Shown here: positions 50,199-61,752 of the stretch, piece by piece
Numbering within the stretch: the first letter of the stretch is position 1
How the letters are laid out: every line of letters starts with the position of its first letter
Assembly: GCF_030704535.1 (NCBI RefSeq)
Contig: NC_081820.1
Coordinates: forward strand, 439,001-503,000
Length of the DNA stretch: 64,000 bases
From: Vitis vinifera
Lineage: Eukaryota > Streptophyta > Magnoliopsida > Vitales > Vitaceae
Direction of reading: 5' to 3'
Position numbers and translations under genes: made by a program
The notes under the pieces: model-generated
What the model saw: the letters and a program-made list of their open reading frames with translations, nothing else
Databases searched by the model: none
What the model was told of the DNA's origin: nothing

Positions 50199-50880
50199 TT
50201 TTCTTAGAAAGCAAGTGTGAAGATAAGAGAGAACACACAGTGACATTGATGTAATATCACAATATTATCATGTCGGAGGGAACAACAAAAGCAACAAAAA
50301 CAATATCACATTACCATAAATAGAATAAATCTGTAAGATTAATTACCACACTAACTTTGGACTTTGCTAGAAGTAGATCATGTGTGGTTCCTAGAGTTGA
50401 ATGCCCTACCTGTCGTTTAAGTGACTCTCTTCAGATTCCTTCTTTCTATTTATATACTTCTAAGCAGTGTGGTTGAAGAAAATCAACCATTCCCCACCGC
50501 AAAATTGAGAGAATGGGGTTTCATGTTCCTTTTTCCTTGCCCACGCTAGTAGCATGTGGAATGGACCCAACAAGATGAAAATCACATCATGATCAATTCT
50601 CCATTAATGAACCAAATTCATTCAAATTAATTGGAGACTCTAATGGTACTATAAAAATGGCTACAACCAGACATATAGGTAATGTTTTAATAATTATCAC
50701 AGAATATATAACTTTAATAGATGACATGTTAGTTGTCAAGAACGATAGGTTCTTAAACCTAGAGATTGAGCTCGAGAATAATTATAGATTGTAATAATAA
50801 AAAGAGTAATATTCCTAGATCTGTTATATTATTAATGCAAGATATTTGGAAGTTATCTCACTATCTCAACATTTATGAAT
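50199..50880. other. Copied promoter region of the inverted P450
   Basis: Similar to 58500-58850, e.g. ACTAACTTTGGAC and AGAAGTAGA words followed by TAGAGTTGA. No gene. Confidence 0.55.
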
Positions 50881-50885
50881 ATCGT

Positions 50886-51326
50886 TGTAACGAGTCGCTC
50901 CCAACCGTGTAGATATTGTCCGCTTTTGACCCAAAGAGATCCTCACGGGTTTAAAACGTGTCTATTTGGTTAAAAGGAGTCTCTACATATATAGCATCAG
51001 GATCTTTTTCCCCTATCCGATATGGGACATTACAAACACCCCCCCTCTCCCCCCATGCAGACACAACGTCTTCATTGTGTCTCATAGGATTGCGGGGTCA
51101 AACAGACAAACACCCCTTATGGAGCCAAACAAACCCTCACATCGGGGTCGGGGTCGGGGATCGGCTCTGATACCATTTGTAACGACCCGTTCCCAACCAT
51201 GTAGATATTGTCCGCTTTGGACCCAAAGGGGTTCTTACGGGTTTAAAACGCGTCTACTTGGTTAAGAAGAGTCTCTACATATATAGCGTCAGGATCTTTC
51301 TCCCCTATCCGATGTGGGATATCACA
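50886..51326 (-). mobile_element. TRIM-type miniature LTR retrotransposon (complete)
   Basis: Two direct 149-base LTRs lie at 50886-51034 and 51178-51326. Read on the minus strand each begins TGT and ends ACA. Directly after the right-hand (5') LTR the minus strand reads TGGTATCAGAGC (51175-51164), the standard primer-binding site for initiator methionine tRNA. Just before the left-hand (3') LTR is a polypurine tract of G runs (about 51038-51054). The internal region is only about 143 bases and has no coding capacity, which defines a TRIM. Mobilisation would need enzymes from another element. The target-site duplication does not flank this unit alone; see the composite entry. Confidence 0.88.
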
Positions 51327-51336
51327 GCTCGGTATT

Positions 51337-51485
51337 TGTGATGTCCCACATCAGATAGGGGAGAAAGATCATGACTCTATATATATAAAGGCTCCTCTTA
51401 ACCAAGTAGACGCGTTTTAAACCCATGAGGATCCCTTTGGGTCCAAAGCGGACAATATCTACACGGTTGGGAGTAGGCCGTTACA
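51337..51485 (+). mobile_element. Third TRIM LTR, inverted relative to the adjacent TRIM
   Basis: A 149-base copy of the same LTR, on the plus strand, starting TGTGATGTCCC and ending CGTTACA. It lies 10 bases from the TRIM and faces it as an inverted repeat. The 5 bases after it (ATCGT, 51486-51490) equal the 5 bases before the TRIM (50881-50885), so TRIM plus inverted LTR behave as one 600-base insertion. Confidence 0.88.
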
Positions 51486-51852
51486 ATCGTCATATTTAGT
51501 TTAGTTAAGAAAAGTATTTGTAATTTAGAATCAATCATTTAGTGATCAAATTTTTCTAAAATTATTATGAAGTTTAGTTTTGAATGTGACTCATCTTTTT
51601 GTAAATATTATACTTCATATTCTCATTTCATAAAAATAAAAAATAAAAATAAGTATATAAACAAAAATACTCCAATAAAAATAAAAAATAAATATCACTG
51701 TGACCGATGACTTTTATATGTCCCTCACTGATTACTTCTCTTCAAGTGATTACTTCCGTATCTCCGCCACCACACAATATTTACTTCTCAGATAATACAT
51801 AGTTATAACAGCCAGAGCCAGAGACCCTTTCATGGATTTTGATCAGCAAGAA

Positions 51853-53505
51853 ATGGAGATATGGGTCTTCCTCTTGACACGGGTCTTCCAATTGATACGG
51901 GTTTTCCTCTTGATATGGGTCTTCCTCTTGATATGGGTCTTCCTCTTCATCGTCTCCCTTTGTATTGCTTCTCTCCTCAAATCTCTCCATGATTTCTTCT
52001 TCCCAAAGATCAATCTCCCACCAGGACCCGCCGCCTTTCCTCTCATCGGAAACCTCCTCTGGCTCGGCACATCCTTCTCCGAACTCGAACCCATCCTCCG
52101 AAATTTACACGGCAAGTACGGCCCAATCTTCACTGTCCGAATCCGCTCTCGCCCGGCCATCTTCATCTCCTCCAACTCCCTCGCCCACCAGGCCTTGGTC
52201 CAAAACGGAGTCATTTTCTCCGACCGTCCTGCGGCGCTTCCGGCCAGTAGAGTCATGAGCAGTAACCAACGAAACATCAATTCCTGTCCCTATGGCCAGA
52301 CCTGGCGTCTCCTACGCCGCAACCTCACGGCCGAGATTCTCCACCCTTCCCGGGTGAGAAGCTACTCCAACGCACGGAAGTGGGTGCTGGATATTCTGGT
52401 CTCTCGGCTTAGAAGCCACTCCGACGGATTTGTCCCCGTCCGAGTAATGGATCACTTTCAATATGCCATGTTTTGCCTACTGGTACTCATGTGTTTCGGG
52501 GACAAGCTCGAGGAGAAGCAAATTCAGGAGATTGAGATGATTCATCGAAGGTTGTTGTTGGTGTTCCGTCGATTCAATAGGCTCGATTTGTTGCCGAGGA
52601 TGGGTAAGGTATTATTTCGAAAAAGGTGGGAGGAGTTGCTCAATTTGCGCAAGGATCAAGATGCGATTCTGCTGCCGCACATAAGAGCCAGACAGTGGTT
52701 AAAGCAGGAAACGCAAAGCAAACGAGAAGAAGACAATGGCAACCCGGTTTCATCTTCATCCTCAAAGGACTATGTCTTGTCGTACGTCGATACTTTGCTG
52801 GATCTGCAGTTGCCGGAAGAGAAGAGGAAGCTTAATGAAGGAGAGATGGTGACGCTGTGCTCGGAGTTTCTCAGTGCCGGAACTGACACTACCTCCACTG
52901 CACTGCAGTGGATCATGGCGAACCTGGTGAAGTCCCCCCATATTCAGGCCAGGCTTTTCGAGGAGATTAGTGGGGTTGTGGGCGAAGACGAGGAGGAGGT
53001 GAAGGAGGAGGATTTGCTGAAGATGCCATACTTGAAGAAAGTGGTCTTGGAAGGGTTGAGGCGGCATCCTCCGGGACACTTTGTGTTGCCTCATTCAGTG
53101 ACCCAAGATGTAAGCTTTGAAGGGTATGACATACCCAAGAACGCAACTGTGAATTTCATGATATCAGAGATGAATTGGAACCCAACGATTTGGGAAAACC
53201 CAATGGAGTTCAAGCCAGAGAGGTTCTTGAACAACAATGGAGATGGAGACCATGGAGTTGAAGGGGAAGCATTTGATATAACTGGGAGCAGAGAGATAAA
53301 GATGATGCCATTTGGTGCAGGGAGGAGGATATGTCCCGGGTATGGGTTGGCAATGCTGCTTTTGGAGTATTTTGTGGGGAATTTGGTGTGGAATTTTGAA
53401 TGGAAGGCAGTGGAGGGAGATGAAGTTGATCTATCTGAGAAGATGGAGTTCACAGTAGTAATGAAGAATCCATTGCAGGCTCGCTTATCTCCGAGGTTGA
53501 AATAG
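51853..53505 (+). CDS. Cytochrome P450, CYP89A-like (module A, member 3; expanded anchor)
   Basis: An intronless P450 of 550 residues from the MEIW start, or 557 if the in-frame ATG at 51832 (MDFDQQE...) is used. I prefer 51853: paralogs start at this MExW point and its context (purine at -3, G at +4) is better. After the anchor come PPGP at 56-59, WRLLRRNL near 151-158, AGTDTT at 342-347, EGLR at 400-403, PERF at 455-458 and the heme cysteine at 494, so all catalytic motifs are standard. The oddity is the N-terminus. Residues about 7-30 are a tandem series of six-residue units of the VFLLIW type, 24 residues more than the near-identical gene at 61753. The composite TRIM lies about 0.35 kb upstream. 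It is the likely recent duplicate of the 61.75-kb gene; both flanks are also similar. Substrate unknown. Confidence 0.93.
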   Translation: MEIWVFLLTRVFQLIRVFLLIWVFLLIWVFLFIVSLCIASLLKSLHDFFFPKINLPPGPAAFPLIGNLLWLGTSFSELEPILRNLHGKYGPIFTVRIRSRPAIFISSNSLAHQALVQNGVIFSDRPAALPASRVMSSNQRNINSCPYGQTWRLLRRNLTAEILHPSRVRSYSNARKWVLDILVSRLRSHSDGFVPVRVMDHFQYAMFCLLVLMCFGDKLEEKQIQEIEMIHRRLLLVFRRFNRLDLLPRMGKVLFRKRWEELLNLRKDQDAILLPHIRARQWLKQETQSKREEDNGNPVSSSSSKDYVLSYVDTLLDLQLPEEKRKLNEGEMVTLCSEFLSAGTDTTSTALQWIMANLVKSPHIQARLFEEISGVVGEDEEEVKEEDLLKMPYLKKVVLEGLRRHPPGHFVLPHSVTQDVSFEGYDIPKNATVNFMISEMNWNPTIWENPMEFKPERFLNNNGDGDHGVEGEAFDITGSREIKMMPFGAGRRICPGYGLAMLLLEYFVGNLVWNFEWKAVEGDEVDLSEKMEFTVVMKNPLQARLSPRLK

Positions 53506-54582
53506 GGTAAAAATCGAAAATAAATAAATAAAGAAGTAGAGGTCTTTAGAAGATCCTCACTGCACCACTATTACTTCATTATCACCATAATTCATATGAT
53601 ATTTCAGTATAATGTATGGATTTGAATTACATGTACTATAAATCTATAACATATATATGCAGAATATTAAAGGGACTGTTGGCTCGATGTGTCTGCAAAA
53701 TCGTTAAGAGAGTGGGTTATCTTTATTTGTTTCTACGTCTTGGTTGACAACAAAAGAACCCTTGTCGTACCGCAAATAACTTTTGGACAGGGCCGGGGAG
53801 TTTTAGTTAATGAAGAAATAATCGTAATCCATATGATATTTTCATTTTGCTTTTCATTCAAGGTAGATTAAAGTTATTTTAAGAGCAGGTTAAAGTTATT
53901 TTAAAAAGTGTTTATAATCTTTTTAATACTTAAAAAATTTTATTTTTTAATACTTAAAAATTTTTATTTTTTAATATTAAGAAGACTAGAAATACTTATC
54001 AAAATCACTATCAAACACAGCCTAAAAATATGTTTGAAAGTGATTTTAAAAAGTATTTATAACATTTTTAATACTTGAATCATACAAAATATTAAGTATT
54101 AAAAATATTAAAAACGTTTTCTAGAATCACTGTAAAACCAATTCTAAGACTTCAATTCATATTAATTCTAAAAAGTATTTTTTACATATAAAAAAATATT
54201 TTTAAAGAAAAATTAAATAGTTGATAAAATTTTTAAAATATTTTTAAAAAAATATTTATAATATTTCCTAAAAACACATTTAAAATAAATGATTCTTTTT
54301 AAATAATTCTATTGAAAGCAAAATATATAATATGAAATTGATAATATATATATATAGAAAAATATGTCACGTGTGTTTGCCATTATTTCTTAGGTCTACG
54401 TTTGAAAACAAATATATATATCTTACTAAAGAAGAAAACTACCAAAAAGCAACCACGTCACATTCTATTAAATTTTATACCAACCAACCCATGTATCTAA
54501 TGCAGATGGCAACAGTAGCACAACCCAGAGCAGATCATCTTCTTCTTCATTCTGGGAGCTTGGATTGGATTTCATAGCAAAG
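53506..54582. other. Intergenic, MITE-like AT-rich sequence
   Basis: About 53870-54250 is rich in AAAGTATTTATAA-like words seen in MITEs. The 3' flank (to 53610) resembles the region after 63333. No gene. Confidence 0.35.
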
Positions 54583-56127
54583 ATGGAGACATGGGTCTTC
54601 AGCATCATCATCTCCCTCTGTGTGTCCGCTTTACTCGAGCCTCTATGTGATTTCATATTTCCAAAACTGAATTCCCCTCTAGGACCCACCACGGTTCCTT
54701 TAGTAGGGAACTTCCTATGGCTCTTTAAATCCTTCGCAGAGCTTGTGCAACAGTAAGAAAGAATTAAAAAGCACAAAGTTTTACTTTTTGATAACTCTTA
54801 CAGAAGGAACCAGTCCCCCTTATACCTAAAAGTCATTTACTGAGCAAAGCATAAATCACGAAATAAAATAAAATAAACATAAATCAGATAATAAAATCAA
54901 GCAATAATTACCAAACTTTGGTTTTTCAGAAATACCCAAAATAAAATCAAAATTCCCAATTTAAGAGGGTTGTTACATTTCCTGCCCCTTCAGATAAGCC
55001 TTGTCCTGATATAAAGGAAATTTATCTTGTAGCTTAAATGCACCTTCTCTTATCCAAGACAAAAAAGGGCTCAAGTTACAACTGGACATCTTCTTGCGTT
55101 GCTGGTAACTCCATGGGAGGAGTGATTGACTTCCCAATTTTTTTCTTTAAGCAAGAAACATGAAAGATATGATGAATTTTTTAATTTGTTGATAATTCAA
55201 TTTGTAGGTAACCTGTCAAATTCATTGAATAATCTTATATGACCAAAGAATTGAAGAGACGACTTCCTATTCCCTTTGAATGACACAGTATTTTGTTTAT
55301 AAGGTTGTAGATGAAAGAAGACCATATCTCCCACTTCTAATGTCCTTTCACATCTTTTTTGATCTACATACATCTTCATTCTAGTTTGGGCTTGAATAAG
55401 ATTAGTCTTGAGTAGTCATATCATGACATCCAATCCCTTAAATTATGTGGAGTTTGAGTTTGATTTTGGGAAATATTCATCGCATAGGAGTTATCCTAAA
55501 AATATATTCATAGTACCTTCCTTAATGTCATAGTCACTAAGCATTTGTTTCATTTAAAGGAGTTGGGTACAACAACTCCCTATGACTATATACTTCGCTT
55601 CCACAATGGACAATGATATTAAGTTTTGCTTCTTCAAATTTTCAAAACTTAATCTCAATTTTTTTTAAATTCCCACTCCTTACATACGACGTAGCAACTT
55701 TTACAAAATTTCTCCCAATTAGATACTAACGCGTAGATGTTCACCACTTTTTTTGACCATTTGACCCACAATTTTATGAAATGCTTTATGCTTCTAGAAT
55801 CTGACATGTCCTTAAAAACTCGGGTATTACAGAGCAGATATAGGTTGGAACCCAAAGGTGTGGGAGGATCCAATGGAGTTCAGGCTTGAGAGGTTTCTGA
55901 CCGGAGAAGTATTCGATATAAATGGGAGCAGAGAGATCAAAATGATGCCATTTGGTGCAGGAAGAAGGATGTGTCCAGGGTTTGGCTTAGCTATGCTTCA
56001 TTTGGTCTGGAAAGCTGAAAAGAGAGCTGTGGATGGAGATGATATTGATCTATCAGATAAGGACCTAGAGTTCATGTCAGTGATGAAGAATCCATTGCAG
56101 GCTCTCATATCTCCTAGGTTGAAATAA
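54583..56127 (+). pseudogene. CYP89A-like P450 pseudogene interrupted by a retroelement (module B, member 1)
   Basis: The N-terminal part (54583-54744, 54 codons, METW start to SFAEL) is readable but has SPLGP where PPGP is expected. It is followed by about 1.1 kb of gypsy-related sequence. P450 resumes at about 55834 with the [13 protein letters not shown] block, keeps the heme loop with cysteine (RRMCPG), loses the EYFVAN segment, has LERF in place of PERF, and ends normally at 56127. Everything between about residues 55 and 405 is absent, so this is more than a simple insertion. Its upstream region resembles that of the pseudogene at 49032. Confidence 0.9.
54745..55831 (-). mobile_element. 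Ty3/gypsy-related retroelement fragment inside P450 pseudogene
   Basis: This segment separates the two P450 parts. On the minus strand, 55379-55197 encodes a piece like the integrase C-terminus of Ty3/gypsy elements (DQKR...VGDMVFFHLQPYKQ). The right edge, read on the minus strand, begins TGTAATACCCGAG, like an LTR start. The bases flanking the segment are GAGCT on the left and GAGCA on the right, a near match to a 5-bp target duplication. Reverse transcriptase and gag were not seen, so the element is heavily deleted. Confidence 0.65.
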
Positions 56128-56941
56128 GATACAAAGTTAATAATAGAGTGGCTTTCACATTTGCAATAAAATAAGATAGACTATAGTTTAAGAATACGTC
56201 CCCTCCGTTTTTGAGGTTGTAATACTTAAGAAAAAAGAGTGGCAGTTTCATTGTTGAGGATAAAAGCAAATGAGAGTGAAAGCTTGCTATGAGTGTGATT
56301 CATTGCTATCATATATCTGAAGAAAAATGTTTTTATCTTATGGTTGAATTTTTCCTCACCCATTAGGGTTTCTTATGTATCGTTGATAGTATATCTAGCT
56401 AGTTACACTAGGAAGGATAGTCATCTTGAGATTATGTCTTTTAAAAGTACCATCATTGAATTTATTTTGAATATGATTTATAAGATCACAATAATTGGCA
56501 TGCATAGACCTAAAATGGATCATGAAACTAATGGCAGAAGCTTCTTATAAAAGAAGTTAGATTTGTGTTTTTACTCGAGATAATAAATATCAGCATGATA
56601 ATACCCCTTAGTATAAATTTTAAATTTATTTGGATTTTTTTTACTAATTAATTAACAATTTTATTCAAGAGCTTAACTTACAAAAACGGTCAAGTTAATT
56701 TCATATTAATTTTGACACTATTTTTTCAACTCCAAGTGGCTTAAATCTTACATGTCATAAATCCAATTTTCTGCTATATGAACAGGACGATTGTATGCTC
56801 TCTTTTGTGCTAACATAAAGCAAAATGTCTTTTACTAATAGAAAAATACATCATAATGCCACTTACATACTGCACACGAGAAAAAAAAAAGGGAAATTAA
56901 AGGCACAAAGCTAACAATGAAGATACAAGCCACATCTTATT
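56128..56941. other. Intergenic between convergent P450 copies
   Basis: No gene seen. Confidence 0.3.
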
Positions 56942-58492
56942 TCAATCTCTTGGAGATAGGCGAGCCTTCAGTGGATTCTTCATCACTGTTGAGAGCTGCT
57001 GCTTCTCTGATAGATTAACTTCATCTCCCTCTACAGCCTTCCATTCAAAACTCCACACCAAATTCGCCACAAAATACTCCAAATGCAGCATGGCTAGACC
57101 ATAACCAGGACACATCCTCCTACCTGCACCAAATGGCATCATTTTGATCTCACTGCTCCCGGTTATATCAAATACTTCGCCTCCATCCCCATCACCATTT
57201 TTATTCAAGAACCTCTCAGGCTTGAACTCCATTGGATCTTCCCAAACATTTGGGTTCCTACCTATCTCTGCTACCATGAAATTCACAATAGTATTCTTGG
57301 GTATTATATACCCATCTAAGACTACATCTTGGGTCACTGAGTGAGGGCTCACAAAGTGTCCCGGAGGATGACGTCTCAGACCTTCCAAGATCACTGCCTT
57401 CAAGTATGGCATCTTCTGCAAATCTTCCTCCTTCACCTCTTTCTCTCCTACCCCCACAACCCCCATTATTTCCTCAAATAGCTTGACCTGAATATGCGGG
57501 TACTGCACCAGGTTTGCCATGATCCACTGCAGGGCTGTTGATGTAGTATCAGTCCCAGCACCGAGAAACTCGGAACATAAACTCACTATCTCTCCTTCAT
57601 TAAGTTTCCTCTTCTCATCTGGCAGCTGCAGATCCAGCAAAGTATCAACATACGAAATGAAATAGTCCTTTGAGGAGGAAGACAAATCGTTACTGTCTTG
57701 TTTTTGTTTTCTTTGCATGTCATGGTTAAGCCTTTGTCTGCCTCTTATGAGAGGGATCAGTACTTCTTCCTCATCTTTGCAAATCTGTAAGAACTCCCTC
57801 CAACGCTTGCGAAACAGTATCTTTCCCACCATTGGCCAGAAATTGAGTGGCTGGAAGCTAATGAAACTTGCCGTAAGTCTATGCACTACGCTTCCAATTT
57901 CTTGGATATGGCCTTCATCAAGCTTGCAACCAAAACACATGAAAACCAGTAAGCAAAACATGGTATACAGGAAGTGATCCATCACCGGAACAGATTCCGA
58001 GTGGCATTGAAGCCGAGACTTTAGAATTTCCAACGCCCACTTGCGAGCATGGGAGTACAATCTGATGCGTGAGGGATGGAGGATTTCTAAGGTGAGGTTG
58101 CGGCGAAGGAGCCGCCAGGTTGGGCCATAGTGAGCACAACTAACGTTATGTGCATTTCTGCTGATGACTGCATAGGTAGGCTGGGAATGAGGGCGATCAG
58201 AGAATATGGCACCATTTTGGATTAGAGCTTGGTGGGCGAGGGAGTTGGTGGAGATGAAGACCGCGAGGCGAGAGCCGAATTGATGGGCGATGATCGGGCC
58301 GTATTTATCATGTACGTTTCGGAGGGTGGACTCGACGTCTGAGAACGATATGCCAAACCATATGAAGTTGCCGATCAGTGGAACCCTAATAGGACCCGGC
58401 GGAAGCCTTGGATTTGGGAAGACTACATGGGAAAGAGATATAAGGAGAGTAGCAACAGAGATGGAGATAAAGACGAAGATCCAGACCTCCAT
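56942..58492 (-). CDS. Cytochrome P450, CYP89A-like (module B, member 2, inverted)
   Basis: The only intact minus-strand P450, 516 residues from the MEVW start at 58492. An in-frame ATG at 58555 would add 21 residues not seen in paralogs, so I chose the inner start. The anchor is at about 4-24, PPGP at 31-34, WRLLRRNL near 126-133, AGTDTT at 312-317, EGLR at 370-373, PERF at 425-428 and the heme cysteine at 461. FGCK replaces the FGDK found in most neighbours and REFLQICKD replaces the usual LRKD, so it is a distinct lineage in the cluster. It is convergent with the pseudogene on its left (ends 56127 and 56942) and divergent from the gene at 61753, with over 3 kb between them. A TATA-like element lies about 90 bases upstream of the ATG. 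Predicted ER monooxygenase, substrate unknown. Confidence 0.93.
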   Translation of the reverse strand: MEVWIFVFISISVATLLISLSHVVFPNPRLPPGPIRVPLIGNFIWFGISFSDVESTLRNVHDKYGPIIAHQFGSRLAVFISTNSLAHQALIQNGAIFSDRPHSQPTYAVISRNAHNVSCAHYGPTWRLLRRNLTLEILHPSRIRLYSHARKWALEILKSRLQCHSESVPVMDHFLYTMFCLLVFMCFGCKLDEGHIQEIGSVVHRLTASFISFQPLNFWPMVGKILFRKRWREFLQICKDEEEVLIPLIRGRQRLNHDMQRKQKQDSNDLSSSSKDYFISYVDTLLDLQLPDEKRKLNEGEIVSLCSEFLGAGTDTTSTALQWIMANLVQYPHIQVKLFEEIMGVVGVGEKEVKEEDLQKMPYLKAVILEGLRRHPPGHFVSPHSVTQDVVLDGYIIPKNTIVNFMVAEIGRNPNVWEDPMEFKPERFLNKNGDGDGGEVFDITGSSEIKMMPFGAGRRMCPGYGLAMLHLEYFVANLVWSFEWKAVEGDEVNLSEKQQLSTVMKNPLKARLSPRD

Positions 58493-58575
58493 TTTCGTGA
58501 TCAATAAACCAAATGTAACCTCAAATAAAAGGCTCTGCTTATGTGATCTCTCCATCCTCCACGTATGCTTAAGGA

Positions 58576-58588
58576 AGATATATATGAA
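58576..58588 (-). promoter_or_regulatory. TATA-like element upstream of the inverted P450 gene
   Basis: The minus strand reads CATATATATC about 90 bases before the ATG at 58492. The position is plausible for a core promoter with a moderate 5' leader. It is only a sequence match, in AT-rich surroundings. Confidence 0.4.
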
Positions 58589-58849
58589 CGGAATGAAAAC
58601 ACGTAAAGAACAGAAGAGAAAGCAAACAGAGATGTAACATCATAATATTATCATCTCGGGCACTACAACAAATTACAGCAAACAAAGCAATATCGTCACA
58701 TCATCATAATTGGAATAAAAAACAAAACAAATCTGTGATGTTATCACACTAACTTTGGACCAAGCTAGAAGTAGAACAATGTGTGGATCCTAGAGTTGAT
58801 TGCCCTACATGTCGTCACTCGTAACTCGTAAGTGCCTTTGTCAAGGCTC

Positions 58850-61690
58850 CCCTTTTTTTATACATATAAACAGATGTGGCTGAAAAAAATCATATATAGA
58901 TTCCCTACTGCAAAGCTGAAAGAAGGGTAGCATGTGGAATGGACCCAAATACATTCAAATTATTAGAATTCTGCCATTCCACTTTTGGCAAATGATAGGT
59001 CATCCATCGGTTTATCTGTAAAGCTACGCTCTTGACCCCATTTGAAGAAACGGTGCTCATGGAGACCAGCTAAGAAATGTCACAATATTCTTGAACCAGG
59101 AGTTTTTCCTTGCAAAATGTGTAATGATTTACAGCCATGGCAATCCGGACCAACAAACTCTGAACTTTCATCATCAATATAGTCTATACATGTGCTTGTA
59201 CAAAATTGGATTATATACTTTCAGGAACCCGTCTTCGAAATGATTTAGTAAATGATTAGTTAATAGATTTGCCAAAATCAAATAAATGAGAAACAAAAGT
59301 TAAGAGCATTTGTGATGTGATTTAAAAACAGTTTTTTATTTTTAAAAATTAGAGAATTGTTTTTAAAAATTACTAACATTGTTGATCGATTGTTTTCTTA
59401 AAACAGATTTTAAAAAACAAAAATAAAATAGAAAACAACTTTAGAAAATAAATAAGAAGTTGTTTTTATCAATTTTTTAAAAACAAAAGGAAAACATGGA
59501 AAAAAAAACCATAAAAAACAAATAAAATTGAATATGATATCATTCTCTTCACTATCTAATACCAATACTAAAAATTTTCAAATATGATCTTTCTTTAAAT
59601 TACAGGTGTTTTTCTAAATTTCTTTTAAAATAAAATTAATAAAAGAACAACTTGTCAAACATCCTTATTTTTATAAAACTATAAAACCAATTTTTTATCT
59701 TTAACTTAATTAAAAAGAGCTTTTAAAAACAAATTTCAAAAAACATGGTCAAACTAACCCTAACTATTTATATTTATTTGGTAACTCAGTATGTTCTTGT
59801 AATGTTTAAGAGCTTTATTATGGGAACACTTTCTTTTTTGCATGTTTGATAAGTTTCATGATCCTTATCTTAATGGTTTAGGTGATGTGGTGGTCTTGGC
59901 AATAGCCCATAGTCATTTTATAACCTAATTGAGAATATCAAAATTTAATTTTTCTTTTGCAAGAACTTACATCATTTGAGTCGACAAATCTACTATATTT
60001 AAAGTGAACCATGTATTCATTTGTCATTATAATAGCTACTTGTCCTACTATGACATTATTTTTAACTTCAATTATTTTACTATGCTTTAAGCATGTATCT
60101 ACTATATACTATATTAGTTAATTATTAAATTAACATTTTTATATAGGAATTTCCAAGAAATTTCATGTCATTCCCTTGGAATCAACTCCCTCTTCGGTGA
60201 TGATAAAATTTGTCTCATCAAAATAATAATTTACACAATAAGTCATACCACACTTCATTGGTATAGATAAACAAGTCAAATTCCTTTTTATAAAAGAATA
60301 ATAGGGTAGAGTTTAAAAACTAAGCCCAATCTTATTCAAACACTTTTCTTTCATTTTTATCTTTATAAAATAATTTATCCTCCTATTATTTTATTTACTA
60401 ATAAAATTCACCATTTGTGAATTAAATAGTAAATAACATAGATAATATATAAATAGTATGCTTTTTTATTTTTTATTTTTATTTTAGGGTCCAACTAACT
60501 AAACCCAAATTCTTAAGAGGTCTAAATTAGCATTTTTTTTTTCATTCTTTTCATTTTATCAATAAGTAAAAAGGATTATTAAAATTCACATAATGTATCT
60601 AAAGATAAGAGATAGAATAACGATTTAAGCAAATCTTAAAAAATAAAAATTATAAATTTATGAAAATAAAAATTATAAATTCATGAAAAAAAAAATTGTA
60701 TAGCAATCCAATTGTGCTAGAATATTTTTGCATGGGAAAATTAAAATGGAAAATTCATATTTCTATTCCCTATAAGAATAATTCAAATTACAAACATCAT
60801 CCTACAAATTTAATACTTCTCAATCATAGATGAAAAATTGACATAGATTTTGACTAGCATAAAAAAATATTAATATCACCATTTTTATAACTTATAATTA
60901 TAAATAATAATTGCATAGCTTTTTTTATGTATAATTTTAATTTTTAAAAATAATATTAATATTGTTATTTTCATAACTTATATAATTTCTAGATATGTAT
61001 AATTTTGGTTTGTATAAAAATTATTAATATTATTGTTTTCATAACTTTTAGTTATAAATAATAAGTTTCTAACTATGTATAATTTTAATTTGTAACATAT
61101 AGCTTGTGGCTATATAAGTTTTGACATTTATTAATTTTTAGCTATTTTTTCTTTTACATAACTTTGTACCTTATCATGAAAATGATGTAGGAGCTTTTAA
61201 AGTATTTCTCATGAAATTTCATCCAAAGATATTAAATGTAGATAATAAATCTTCTTGCTTGTTCTATTGAGTAGAAGTCTTCAAATGATGGTAGGTATTT
61301 ATAACATGTTGTAAAATATATAAAAATAAATAATATAGAAAGAAGAAATTAAAATAATATTTAAGTAGTGGTCTCTCTTTTGTAGGAAGTAAATGAATAC
61401 TAATTATTATTCATGGTTTTTAAAATATTATAAATTCTCATATTTTAAAATATAAATATAATTTTTATAATTTTTCATATTTTATAAAATAAATATAATT
61501 TTTAGTAAGAAGTGATTCTAAAAGTTTTTTATTTAAAATAATAAACTCTAATAGTTGTGATTGACTACTTTTTGAGAAACAATAAAAACACGTACTCCAA
61601 TAAAATAAAATAAAAAAAGAAATATCACTGTCACCATCCAAGATAAGTGATTACTTCTAACCACACAACATTCCCCAGACTTCCAGATAG
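58850..61690. other. AT-rich intergenic between divergent P450 genes
   Basis: A MITE-like stretch at about 59310-59770 (GTTTTTAAAAATTA-like runs). No gene seen. Confidence 0.3.
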
Positions 61691-61708
61691 ATAATATATA
61701 GTTATATC
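61691..61708 (+). promoter_or_regulatory. TATA-like element of the 61.75-kb P450 gene
   Basis: ATAATATATA lies about 55 bases upstream of the preferred ATG at 61753. The equivalent site of the duplicate gene (51792-51801) reads ATAATACATA, one base different. Confidence 0.4.
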
Positions 61709-61752
61709 AGCCAGAACCAGAGAATTTTTCAATGGATTTTGATCGGCAAAAA

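Noticed and set aside
58493-58555. 21-residue N-terminal extension of the inverted P450
   Set aside because: Lies upstream of the conserved MEVW start, in what is leader sequence.
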